This document shows positions 1 through 7,552 of a stretch of 47,391 nucleotides of DNA, one piece after another. Source of the stretch: Thermoflexales bacterium (GTDB taxonomy: Bacteria > Chloroflexota > Anaerolineae > Fen-1058). Where the stretch lies: assembly GCA_016931085.1 (NCBI GenBank), contig JAFGFO010000410.1, positions 1 through 47,391 on the forward strand. Direction: 5' to 3'. The translations under genes and the position numbers were made by a program. Within the stretch, counting starts at the first letter, position 1. Each line of letters opens with the position of its first letter. The notes under the pieces are model-generated. The model was not told where the DNA came from. It ran no database searches and saw only the letters and a list, made by a program, of their open reading frames with translations.

Positions 1-5
1 CAAAA

Positions 6-84
6 AACGCGCCCAGGCGCGTTAGCCTGCTTTCAGCAGGCTTGCGACCATCGGGAGTATCAGCCCTGAAATTCATTTCGGGGC
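6..84. repeat. Three consecutive hairpins in non-coding DNA
   Basis: Three inverted repeats follow one another: 6-13 with 16-23 (8 bp, perfect), 25-30 with 36-41 (GCCTGC/GCAGGC, perfect, 5-base loop) and 63-71 with 76-84 (9 bp with one T-G wobble, 4-base loop). There is no T-run after any of them, so they are not classic rho-independent terminators. They may be a dispersed palindromic repeat or the end of a structured RNA. The left edge of the window hides whatever lies upstream. Confidence 0.55.
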
Positions 85-138
85 GACCACCGCCCTATTA
101 GTGCAAAACTTTGACGCGCACCCGCGGCGCTGCGGCGC

Positions 139-167
139 TTGTCCTGTGGGGCGTCTTGTGGTATCAT
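139..167 (+). promoter_or_regulatory. Likely sigma70-type promoter for the small gene at 249
   Basis: A TTGTCC box (139-144) and a TATCAT box (162-167) are separated by 17 bases, which fits a housekeeping -35/-10 pair. Transcription would begin near 174 and leave a leader of about 75 bases before the GTG start at 249. Confidence 0.4.
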
Positions 168-248
168 GGATGCAAGTGCATTGCATTATCAGTGCGGTTC
201 GTCAGGCTCGCCGTGCATGGCAGCATTGAAAACAGAAAGGATGGATCT

Positions 249-569
249 GTGGAAAGCCCCAAATCTGACTCGTTGTTTGCAGCCGGCAAGGCCAAGTGGC
301 TATTGCAAAATATCGACAAGCTCTCTGAAGACGAGCGCGGTTTGCTCCTGGCAATCGCCAATCTTGAAAAAGATACCGGGCGTCAGATCACGCCGGAGGA
401 ACAAGCGGCACTGGATCAAGTCGCCAAGACATGTGGGTTTAACCCGTCTGAAATCGCCCAGGCGATCGATCACATGGTCACCGCCAAGGCCAAGCGCCCG
501 GTAGAGGGCTGGCCCGACATCCAGGAGTGGAAGAAGAAGCGCAGGCAAACCGGGCCGCTGGGACAATAG
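249..569 (+). CDS. Small hypothetical protein (106 aa)
   Basis: I do not recognise this family. The frame is open from 111, but the GTG at 249 is preferred because AAAGGA at 236-241 lies 7 bases before it and the upstream part of the frame reads like translated non-coding DNA. The product is charged, soluble and mostly helical. The segment around residues 20-80 is rich in Glu, Lys and Ala and suggests a small helical bundle; the last 20 residues are strongly basic (a KKKRR run). There is no signal peptide or membrane segment. It is convergent with the long minus-strand operon, whose last stop lies 22 bases beyond this gene. The role is unknown. Confidence 0.6.
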   Translation: MESPKSDSLFAAGKAKWLLQNIDKLSEDERGLLLAIANLEKDTGRQITPEEQAALDQVAKTCGFNPSEIAQAIDHMVTAKAKRPVEGWPDIQEWKKKRRQTGPLGQ

Positions 570-571
570 GA

Positions 572-603
572 AGGTTTCAGGTCGCAGGTTTCAGGTTTCA
601 GGT
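572..603. repeat. Heptamer tandem repeat (AGGTTTC type)
   Basis: Four heptamers follow one another, AGGTTTC, AGGTCGC, AGGTTTC and AGGTTTC, plus AGGT. They fill the space between two convergent genes and run into the 3' end of the O-antigen ligase gene, whose TGA stop (593-591) is made from the repeat. The last residues of that protein are therefore encoded by repeat DNA. Confidence 0.75.
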
Positions 604-1874
604 CCGAGCGGATCGTTCGCTGCGGCAGCCGCGGCTATAGCCAGGCCCCAGAGCGCCCATACCAGCACGGCTGGGCGCGTGTTCCACGTGACCGCATCTG
701 TCAATCCGTGCATCACCAGGGCCACCTGGCTGCACAACACTCCCGCACCCAGCCCCATCAGCCACCGCTCGCCCAAAGCCTTACCCAGCCGGTAGGTGCG
801 CCAGGCAGCGGCGATGACCAACACCAATGTCCCTCCCCACGCCAGTAGGCCAGGCAATCCCAGGTCCACCGCCACTTGCAGGAAGACATTATGGGCGTGA
901 GGGATAGTCGCCTCGGGTCCGGCTAAAAAGAGGGGATACATCACATCCACCACGGGCCGGAAGGCACCCATGCCAAGGCCTGTGAGAGGAAAGTCCTGGA
1001 TGATGTACCAGGCGCGCAGCCAAATCTCGGCCCGCGAATCGACGCTGCGGATGGCCTGGGAGGTGAGCAGCAGCGAACTGACCCGTTCCAGGCCGAGCCG
1101 CCACACCACCATAGCCGCCATCAAGGCCAGCAGGCCCACTCCCCACGCGCTGCGCCGGTTCACTAGCAACACCAAGGCCACCAAGGCGGCCGCCAGGCCC
1201 ATCCACGCGCCGCGCGATTGAGTCAGCACTAACACGCCGATCATCCCCACGTTTACCGTCACCAGGGCAGCCCGTTCCGCCCGCCGGTGCTCAGGCCAGC
1301 CGATCCAGCACCAGCCTATCAAGGCTGACACGAGCACGGCCAATATCCCCCCCATCACATTGGGGTTGATCGTCTCGATAAGAGTGGCTGGCAAGCGCGC
1401 CAGCAGCGGTTTGAACGCTGGCAGCTTGGGTATCCATTGTACACCTAGCATGGCCAGGGCACTCAACACCACGCCCGTTCCGGCCAATCCCCAGGTGACC
1501 AGGCGCAAGCCAAGCTCGGCCAGGTCCAACGCGGCCCACACGGCGCAAAAATTGACGACGACGTAATACACGACGAGGCCGGCTGCTAATTGATATACGG
1601 CCGGCCAGGTGAGGTCCGGCAGAGGGGTAGCCCAGAGTGTCACGGGGATCATCAAGGCCAGGCAAGCCAGCAGCCCATCGGCGGGGGTGCGCACGCTCAA
1701 ACGGCGAGCGGTGAGAGCATAGACGGCCCAGGTTACTCCCATTCCAGCGAATGTGGCTGGCGCCCAACGCGGCACAAGCGCCACACAGGCCGCTCCCAGT
1801 GTGACCAAGGCCAAGGCGGCTAGACCGATGTATTTTATCGCGTATTGCGCGCTTCGCGTGCGTATCGAGTGCAT
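591..1874 (-). CDS. O-antigen ligase / Wzy-type polymerase, membrane protein
   Basis: This is a polytopic membrane protein of about 427 residues with roughly 10-12 hydrophobic segments and a large extracytoplasmic loop in the C-terminal half. That loop carries the Wzy_C/WaaL signature: a GLGMGAF stretch followed by an AHNVFLQVAVDLGLPG block with the conserved His. Such proteins polymerise lipid-linked repeat units or transfer a finished glycan to an acceptor. The ATG at 1874 is preferred over the open frame up to 2057, because the extra 61 residues would be read through a palindromic repeat (1896-1935) and into the preceding gene. It is the last gene of the operon. A second Wzy-like gene lies at 11734-13122, so which one polymerises and which one ligates cannot be told from sequence. 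Confidence 0.85.
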   Translation of the reverse strand: MHSIRTRSAQYAIKYIGLAALALVTLGAACVALVPRWAPATFAGMGVTWAVYALTARRLSVRTPADGLLACLALMIPVTLWATPLPDLTWPAVYQLAAGLVVYYVVVNFCAVWAALDLAELGLRLVTWGLAGTGVVLSALAMLGVQWIPKLPAFKPLLARLPATLIETINPNVMGGILAVLVSALIGWCWIGWPEHRRAERAALVTVNVGMIGVLVLTQSRGAWMGLAAALVALVLLVNRRSAWGVGLLALMAAMVVWRLGLERVSSLLLTSQAIRSVDSRAEIWLRAWYIIQDFPLTGLGMGAFRPVVDVMYPLFLAGPEATIPHAHNVFLQVAVDLGLPGLLAWGGTLVLVIAAAWRTYRLGKALGERWLMGLGAGVLCSQVALVMHGLTDAVTWNTRPAVLVWALWGLAIAAAAAANDPLGPET

Positions 1875-1895
1875 CCTAGTGTTCCGAAAATGGCC

Positions 1896-1935
1896 AGGTG
1901 CAACGCACTCGCTTCGCGGGAAGTGCGTTGCACCT
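1896..1935. repeat. Palindromic intergenic repeat (14-bp arms)
   Basis: AGGTGCAACGCACT at 1896-1909 is perfectly complementary to 1922-1935, with a 12-base loop. It fills most of the 74-base gap between the last two genes of the operon, the widest gap in the whole run. It has no T-tract, so it looks like a REP- or MITE-like element or an RNA-stability hairpin more than a terminator. Confidence 0.75.
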
Positions 1936-1948
1936 ACACTCTTCATCC

Positions 1949-3112
1949 CTACAGTCTGCCCCGTATTGCATTGAACAGATGGCGCACTTGCACGGCCAGG
2001 CCGCTTTGCCCGTAGCGCGCGAGCAACCAGGCATGCTCTGGCCACAGGGCACGCCAAAACAGTCGTGCCGCGTCTTGCCAGCGCTCGGCCATCAGCAACA
2101 GGTACACAAAGCGCGCCCCCCCCTCACGCAGGTCTCGCATCTCGACGACGGACGCGGCATTGGCCAGACGATCCAGCAGCCAGGCCCGTTGGCGAGAGGG
2201 CGCCAGTTGGCTCACGGCTGGCCTGGCCTCTTCCAGCCCGGCCAGTTCGACCGCCAGGCTCAGCACCAGCCAGACGGCCGCACTGACACGCCAGGCGCGG
2301 GCCCGCTGCGCGAGCACTTGCCAATCTACCGGCTGCGCCCGGGCCAACAGCACCACATCCACCAACGCGCGCAGCCAGGGATAGGCTAATTGGTGATTGA
2401 TGGCCCAATGCACCGCCAGTTGAATCAGCGCGTCCTCCGGCGCCAGCGCCAGCACCTCATGTCCCACCAAGCTCAGCCCCACGCCCCGGGCACGAAGGCC
2501 GGCCTCGTCCACATTGGCCGCCCGAGAAAGCCACTCGCCGGCAAAGGTGCCCCAATGCAACTCGACCAAACCGCTGCCCGCTTGAGCGCTCACCATTTGC
2601 AGCTCACCGCTGTTTTGCTTCATCATGGCCAGCGGGCGACGAGATTTGGTATGGCACGCGTAGCCGATCGCCTCGAGCGCCGCTCGCGCCTGGGGAATTT
2701 CCTCAGCCATCACCCACAGGTCCAGGTCACCCATGGGGCGGCAAGCCGGGGCGGGGTAAACCGTGTAGGCCAGGGCCGCCCCCTTGAACATCACCGGCTG
2801 CACGCCTTGAGCGCTCAGCGCTTGCAGCACCCTCTTCAACTCGCGCTCGTGCAGCTCGGCGTCGGCCAGGGCTGCATAATACGCGATGTGCAACTCGGAT
2901 GCAAAATCAGGCGGCATGCCTGGTACAGACTGCAAGGCGTGCCAGGCCATAGGGGCCAGTCCCTGGGCGCGCAGCCAGGCAACACCCAGCGCTTCAGCCT
3001 GGGCAGAACACGCCTGGCCAGGGGCCTCTTTTGAGAACAGACCTTCTAAAAGCAAGCGAGCCGGCTGCACCGGGTTAGAAACCGATGTTGCAGGTACATG
3101 CATAACGTGCAC
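1949..3112 (-). CDS. Nucleotidyltransferase-fold protein (PF14907-like)
   Basis: This 387-residue soluble protein resembles the uncharacterised nucleotidyltransferase family (NTP_transf_5) that is common in exopolysaccharide clusters. Its hallmark is a VMFKGAAL block (about residues 107-114) followed by a CRPMGDLDLWV block with Arg125, Asp129 and Asp131, where the DxD pair would bind metal and nucleotide. The rest is helical with a basic C-terminus. The donor and acceptor are unknown; transfer of a nucleotide or sugar-phosphate to the polymer or a carrier is the usual guess. A GTG at 3112 is taken as start, 3 bases after the stop of the preceding gene; an ATG at 3103 is equally possible. Confidence 0.75.
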   Translation of the reverse strand: MHVMHVPATSVSNPVQPARLLLEGLFSKEAPGQACSAQAEALGVAWLRAQGLAPMAWHALQSVPGMPPDFASELHIAYYAALADAELHERELKRVLQALSAQGVQPVMFKGAALAYTVYPAPACRPMGDLDLWVMAEEIPQARAALEAIGYACHTKSRRPLAMMKQNSGELQMVSAQAGSGLVELHWGTFAGEWLSRAANVDEAGLRARGVGLSLVGHEVLALAPEDALIQLAVHWAINHQLAYPWLRALVDVVLLARAQPVDWQVLAQRARAWRVSAAVWLVLSLAVELAGLEEARPAVSQLAPSRQRAWLLDRLANAASVVEMRDLREGGARFVYLLLMAERWQDAARLFWRALWPEHAWLLARYGQSGLAVQVRHLFNAIRGRL

Positions 3113-3115
3113 TCT

Positions 3116-5020
3116 CTACTCTTCATAAGCCTGGGGGCCGGCTGGCGAGCTGCCAAACTCGGGCACCAGGCGACGCAATCCGAGCACGAGCTGGGCGGCT
3201 TCCATTCGACGCGCGCAAGCCGCCATCTCATCGATCTGGCTTTCAAGGTAGGCGCTGTCTTGGGGGGGCAGCGTGTTGCACGAGATAAATATTTTGGCAT
3301 GCGGGGTCGCGGCATAATCTTCGGTCTCGAGCAACAATTCCTCATACAATTTTTCGCCTGGGCGGATGCCTGTGTACGCGATCTGGATGTCATCGCCGGG
3401 TATCAGGCCTGACAGCGCGATCAAGTCATTGACCAGGTCGACGATCTTGACCTGCTCACCCATATCCAGAATAAAAACTTGGCCCCCCTGCCCTAGCACG
3501 GCGGCCTGGAGCACCAATTGGACCGCCTCGGGGATCGTCATAAAGAAACGGCGCATGTCAGGGTGAGTGATCGTCACAGGGCCGCCGGCGGCGATCTGTT
3601 CCTTGAAAATAGGGATGACGCTGCCCCGGCTGCCCAACACATTGCCAAAGCGCACGGCGACGTAGGGCTTGCCGATGCGGGCGGCCGTTTCTTGGACCAG
3701 CATTTCGGCCACGCGCTTGGTGGCGCCCATGACGGAGGTGGGGTTGACGGCCTTGTCGGTCGAGATGAGCACGAAACGCTCGACGCCGTGTTGTTCAGCC
3801 GCACGCAGCATGCACTGTGTCCCCAGCACGTTATTGGTGAACGCCTCTTCCACGTTCGATTCCATCAGCGGCACGTGCTTGTGAGCGGCGGCGTGAAAGA
3901 TCGTCACAGGGCGATAGGCGTGCACGATCCGCTCGATCCGCTCGGCATCGCGGACGTCCGCGATAAGCGGCAGCAGGGGCAAGTGGGGAAAGCGGCGGCG
4001 CAGCTCTCGCTCGACGTTGAAAATGCTAAACTCGCCGTGCCCCAGCAACAACAATTGAGCCGGGTTGTGCCGTGCGACCTGGCGGCACAACTCGCTGCCG
4101 ATCGACCCTCCCGCCCCGGTCACCAACACACACGTATCGCGGATGTAAGCGTCCAGGCCGGCCTGGTCAACCACGACCGGCTCGCGCCGGAGTAAGTCTT
4201 CGATGCGCACCTCGCGCAATTGTTTCAGGGTAACGGTGCCATCCAGCAGCTCGTACACCCCTGGCATCGTCCGGCACAGCACGCCAGCCTCGTTGCAGAT
4301 GCGTTGGACGTCGCGGAGGGTCGAGCCTGGCGCGCTGGGCATGGCCACGATCACCTCGTCGATCCTGTCGGCCTTGACGAGGGCCGGGATGTCGTGGCGC
4401 GAACCCAACACCGGCACGCCGTGAACACGCAGCCCGCCCTTGTCCATATTGTCATCTATAAAGCCAATGGGGCTGAGTCCGAGCGATGGATTGTGCTTCA
4501 TCTCACGCACGATCATCGCCCCCCCGTCGCCGGCGCCTACAACCAAGACCCGGCGTGGGGCGGATATAAAGATACTTTTGAGCAGTTGGCGTTCCCGGGC
4601 GCTGATCTGCTCCTGAGTCATGCGCAGCACCAGCCGGCTGCCGCTGAGACAAGCCAGGTTCAGCAGCCAGTCCAGCACGACGACCGAGTGCGATGGGCAA
4701 TGCTGGATCCGGAGCGCCGGCAAGGCGTAAAAATTCAGCACATAGATCACGGCCGAGCTGAGCGTGCCAGCGGCCAGGATGCTCATCAGCTCACGGGTGC
4801 TGGCGTAACGCCACAAGCGATGATACAAGCCAAAGGCCACATAGACCGGCAAGCGCACCAGCAAAGACAGGTACAGCAGATTCTGATTGTACACCAGGTA
4901 ATGCCATACGTTGAGAGCCGGCTCATAGCGGATGACAAAGCTGGCAGCAAAAGAAAAAACCATGCTGAGCAGATCGATAACGATCGCGTATCGGATACGG
5001 AGAACCGGCAATTTATTCAT
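3116..5020 (-). CDS. Membrane-bound UDP-sugar 4,6-dehydratase (CapD/WbpM/PglF type)
   Basis: This 634-residue enzyme has four N-terminal membrane segments (about residues 8-130), a first Rossmann region (VVGAGDGG, about 160-167) and a second full short-chain dehydrogenase domain (GAGGSIGSE at 302-310). The catalytic stretch STDKAVNPTSVMGATK (420-435) has the Thr-Asp-Lys and Met replacing the usual Tyr, as in the PglF/FlaA1 group. The expected reaction is UDP-GlcNAc to UDP-4-keto-6-deoxy-GlcNAc. ATG 5020 shares one base with the stop of the preceding gene (TGATG), indicating translational coupling; an upstream extension to 5119 would overlap that gene heavily. It works with the aminotransferase, acyltransferase and phosphoglycosyl transferase encoded just upstream in the operon. 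Confidence 0.9.
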   Translation of the reverse strand: MNKLPVLRIRYAIVIDLLSMVFSFAASFVIRYEPALNVWHYLVYNQNLLYLSLLVRLPVYVAFGLYHRLWRYASTRELMSILAAGTLSSAVIYVLNFYALPALRIQHCPSHSVVVLDWLLNLACLSGSRLVLRMTQEQISARERQLLKSIFISAPRRVLVVGAGDGGAMIVREMKHNPSLGLSPIGFIDDNMDKGGLRVHGVPVLGSRHDIPALVKADRIDEVIVAMPSAPGSTLRDVQRICNEAGVLCRTMPGVYELLDGTVTLKQLREVRIEDLLRREPVVVDQAGLDAYIRDTCVLVTGAGGSIGSELCRQVARHNPAQLLLLGHGEFSIFNVERELRRRFPHLPLLPLIADVRDAERIERIVHAYRPVTIFHAAAHKHVPLMESNVEEAFTNNVLGTQCMLRAAEQHGVERFVLISTDKAVNPTSVMGATKRVAEMLVQETAARIGKPYVAVRFGNVLGSRGSVIPIFKEQIAAGGPVTITHPDMRRFFMTIPEAVQLVLQAAVLGQGGQVFILDMGEQVKIVDLVNDLIALSGLIPGDDIQIAYTGIRPGEKLYEELLLETEDYAATPHAKIFISCNTLPPQDSAYLESQIDEMAACARRMEAAQLVLGLRRLVPEFGSSPAGPQAYEE

Positions 5021-5661
5021 CAGCAACGCCACAGTGGCAGCCCATAACGCCGCCAGTAAAATACGAGCTTGATCAACTCGTTGACGACGGCCACAAGGCC
5101 ATCTTCCTGCAACCACCAATCGTCAGGGCCATAACGGAGATCGCGCGGGGGATCATAGTACAGCTCAATCCCACTGCCATCCAACTGCTGCTGGATCACA
5201 CACAACGCCCGGCGACTGTGAGACCAGTTGGTCACAATTAAAAGCGAGCGCACGTGCCGCTGCCTGGCCAAGCCGGCAATCGCCTGGCCATCTTCCCAGG
5301 TACTGGTGGTAGCCAGCAAGTGAATGGACTCGGCCGGCACGTCCTGCTGGACGGCAAAGCGGGCAAAGGACTCGCCATACGAAAAAGTCATTTCAGGTGC
5401 GATGCCATCGCCCGTGTACCACAGCTCGCCGGCCTGGATGTGATGATAGAGTTCCACCCCATGTCGAATCGCCAGGGGGCCAGACCCACCCAGCACGATC
5501 ACGGCATCCGCCTGGCCGGGCCGGGCAGGCACAGCCAACCAACGCCCAATGGCGGGCAGCCACCAGCCGGCCGTCACCCACAGCAGCACGCCGGCTGCCA
5601 ACATACAACCCACCCACAGACCCACGCAGCGGGGCCACGTGCAACGTACGACTGGACGCAC
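5020..5661 (-). CDS. YdcF-type DUF218 protein
   Basis: This 213-residue protein has one N-terminal membrane segment (about residues 12-36) and a DUF218 domain: DAVIVLGG near 52-59, a YTGDG turn, TTSTWEDG in the middle and an LLIVTNWSHSRRAL strand-helix. Family members (YdcF, SanA, ElyC) act at the membrane in envelope polysaccharide metabolism, but the reaction is not settled. GTG 5661 is chosen because AGGAG lies 8 bases before it. The gene sits 21 bases after the aminotransferase gene and overlaps the dehydratase gene by one base, so it probably serves the same pathway. Confidence 0.85.
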   Translation of the reverse strand: MRPVVRCTWPRCVGLWVGCMLAAGVLLWVTAGWWLPAIGRWLAVPARPGQADAVIVLGGSGPLAIRHGVELYHHIQAGELWYTGDGIAPEMTFSYGESFARFAVQQDVPAESIHLLATTSTWEDGQAIAGLARQRHVRSLLIVTNWSHSRRALCVIQQQLDGSGIELYYDPPRDLRYGPDDWWLQEDGLVAVVNELIKLVFYWRRYGLPLWRC

Positions 5662-5682
5662 TATGACATCTCCTCTAGACTT

Positions 5683-6867
5683 TCACGAGACCCTGAGGGT
5701 CCGCAGCAAGTGCTGGCAGACATCATCCACCTGCTCCTCGGTCATGATCGAAGAGAAGGGCAAGGCCAGGCAATTGTCCCCCAGGGATTCGGTGATCGGG
5801 AAATTGCCCCGGCCATAGCCAAACTTGTGCTGGTAAAAGGGCTGCAAGTGAATGGGGGTGAAGTAGGGGCGGCTGGGGATCCCCACCTCCTCCAGGCTGC
5901 GCATCACCTCATCCCGGCTGGCCGGCGGCCTGATCCTGACCACGTAAACGAACCAGCTCATGCGAGTCGTCGTCACAGCGACACAAGGCGGCTCGACCAG
6001 TTCTTGGCCGGCCAGGCGCTCGGTGTACCAGCCGGCCACCCTGGCCCGCTTGGCCAACAACTCTTCGATACGCCGCATCTGAGTTACCCCCAGTGCCGCG
6101 CTCATCTCGTCCATGCGGTAGTTGTATCCCAAGCGGGTGTGATTGAGCCAGGCGTCGAACACGTCTCGCCCCTGGTTACGCAAGGATTGAAAGAGCGCGG
6201 CCCAATCCTGGCGATCGGTGACGATCATGCCACCCTCGCCGGTGGTGATCTGCTTGTTGGGATAAAAGGCAAATATTCCTGCGTCAGCCAATGTGCCGGC
6301 CGGGCGGCCTTTGTACTCGGCGCCGATCGCTTCGCAAGAATCTTCGATGACCGCCAGGCCATGCTCGCGCGCCACGGCCAGGATGGGGTCCATGTCAGCC
6401 GGTTGGCCAAAAGCGTCGACAGGCAGGATGGATTTGAGATGGCGGGGGGCAGATTTTGGATTGCGAAGCGTTGGAGGCAGCCAACGCCTGGCGGCGGCGG
6501 TCTGGCGGCGCAAATCGTGAGCGGCCTCGGCGACCAGGGCCGGGTCGATGTTGCCGGTCAGTGGGTCCACGTCGACGAAAATGGGCACGGCCCGCTCGTA
6601 GAGAATGCAGTTAGCCGAGGCGATAAAGGAGAAGGGCGTAGTGATGACCAGGTCGCCTTCCTCGACGCCGGCGGCGATCACCGCCAGGTGCAGGCCGCTG
6701 GTGCCCGAGTTCACACTCACAGCGTGTGCAGAGCCTACGTAGGCAGCCACGGCCCGTTCGAATGCCTCGACTTGGGGGCCAATGCTGAGATAGGACGTTT
6801 GCAGAACGTGGTTGACGGCGTCCATCTCAGGCGTCGTCAGGTCAGGCGAAGACATAGGTATACGCAT
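5683..6867 (-). CDS. DegT/DnrJ/EryC1/StrS PLP aminotransferase (PglE-like)
   Basis: This 394-residue enzyme belongs to the sugar aminotransferase family. The PLP lysine is Lys205 in FYPNKQITTGEGG; VIEDSCEAIGAEY supplies the cofactor-binding acid and VNSGTSGLHLA the phosphate contacts. It probably transaminates the 4-keto-6-deoxy sugar made by the neighbouring dehydratase. ATG 6867 has GAGGAG 6 bases upstream. Unlike its relatives it has about 24 extra residues (around 121-144) between the NIDPALV strand and the ILPVDAFGQP strand, encoded by palindrome-containing DNA (see the repeat at 6436-6507). A second member of this family lies at 25845-26978. Confidence 0.92.
   Translation of the reverse strand: MRIPMSSPDLTTPEMDAVNHVLQTSYLSIGPQVEAFERAVAAYVGSAHAVSVNSGTSGLHLAVIAAGVEEGDLVITTPFSFIASANCILYERAVPIFVDVDPLTGNIDPALVAEAAHDLRRQTAAARRWLPPTLRNPKSAPRHLKSILPVDAFGQPADMDPILAVAREHGLAVIEDSCEAIGAEYKGRPAGTLADAGIFAFYPNKQITTGEGGMIVTDRQDWAALFQSLRNQGRDVFDAWLNHTRLGYNYRMDEMSAALGVTQMRRIEELLAKRARVAGWYTERLAGQELVEPPCVAVTTTRMSWFVYVVRIRPPASRDEVMRSLEEVGIPSRPYFTPIHLQPFYQHKFGYGRGNFPITESLGDNCLALPFSSIMTEEQVDDVCQHLLRTLRVS
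6436..6507. repeat. Repeat element inserted in frame within the aminotransferase gene
   Basis: This 72-base stretch encodes residues that usual family members lack. It contains the perfect 7-bp inverted repeat GCGTTGG (6468-6474) / CCAACGC (6481-6487), next to an AATCCAAAATC stretch that looks like the low-complexity intergenic repeats of such genomes. The reading frame is kept and both flanks align well to the family. The borders are approximate, judged from protein alignment by eye. Confidence 0.5.
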
Positions 6868-6877
6868 GGGGCACTCC

Positions 6878-7534
6878 TCATACTCGTTGTAATGGTCTAG
6901 CTGGAACGCCGGCGACCGTCAGCCCGGCCTGTACAGACTTGGTGACACAAGCGCCGGCGCCGATCACGACATCATCTTGGATGACAATAGGCTCGTCTTG
7001 CGTGCCGTTAATAATCACAGCGCCTGTGCCGACGTAGACACATTGACCGAAATGGACACAACCCGAGACGTGAACGCCTGGCGCCAGGGTGGTATAGTCA
7101 CCCATGACCACGTCGTGGCCGATCGTACAATCCAGGTTAATCTGCACGTGCTGCCCCAGGGTGATATTTGTTGTCAGGATATTGCCGGCACAGATCAACG
7201 CGCCCAAGCCGATATCAATCCATCGCGAACGCTCAACCCTGGGATGAATGATCGTTTCAAAGCCAAAACCGGCTGCGGCAGCCTTTTCCATCACCGCTTG
7301 TCGAATCCTGGGATTGCCTATCCCTCCGACAACACACGCTGATGGGAATCGTTCACGAGCAGCCGGCAGGCTCATAACCAGGATGTCGTTGACGAGCTGT
7401 CCCTGGATCTCCACCTTATCCTCGATAAAGCAAACTACCTGATAAAGCTCTTTCTCCACATTACACGACTGGACCAGCCAAGCCACTTCCCGGCCGAAAC
7501 CACCCGCACCATATACTGCGATTTGCTTCACCAT
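6878..7534 (-). CDS. NeuD/PglD-type sugar O/N-acyltransferase (left-handed beta-helix)
   Basis: This 218-residue enzyme has an N-terminal Rossmann-like domain (IAVYGAGGFGREVAWL at about 5-20, binds the UDP-sugar) and a C-terminal hexapeptide-repeat beta-helix (about 100-205). His140 in the TIGHDVVMGDY segment corresponds to the catalytic base of PglD. It would acetylate the 4-amino group of the UDP-amino-sugar made by the neighbouring aminotransferase. AGGAGG is only 2 bases before ATG 7534 and 5 bases before the next codon, GTG 7531, so either may be the true start. It lies between the phosphoglycosyl transferase and the aminotransferase genes, as expected for a bacillosamine module. Confidence 0.88.
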   Translation of the reverse strand: MVKQIAVYGAGGFGREVAWLVQSCNVEKELYQVVCFIEDKVEIQGQLVNDILVMSLPAARERFPSACVVGGIGNPRIRQAVMEKAAAAGFGFETIIHPRVERSRWIDIGLGALICAGNILTTNITLGQHVQINLDCTIGHDVVMGDYTTLAPGVHVSGCVHFGQCVYVGTGAVIINGTQDEPIVIQDDVVIGAGACVTKSVQAGLTVAGVPARPLQRV

Positions 7535-7552
7535 TTCCTCCTGCAAAGGGCA

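Noticed and set aside
3021..5119. N-terminal extension of the CapD-like dehydratase to 5119
   Set aside because: The extra 33 residues overlap the YdcF gene and do not look like the family; ATG 5020 is coupled to the YdcF stop by TGATG.
5254..6900. Long plus-strand open frame (548 codons) opposite the YdcF and aminotransferase genes
   Set aside because: It is antisense to two genes with clear motifs, its translation is rich in His, Gln, Gly and Arg without any family signature, and it has no ribosome site. High GC explains its length.
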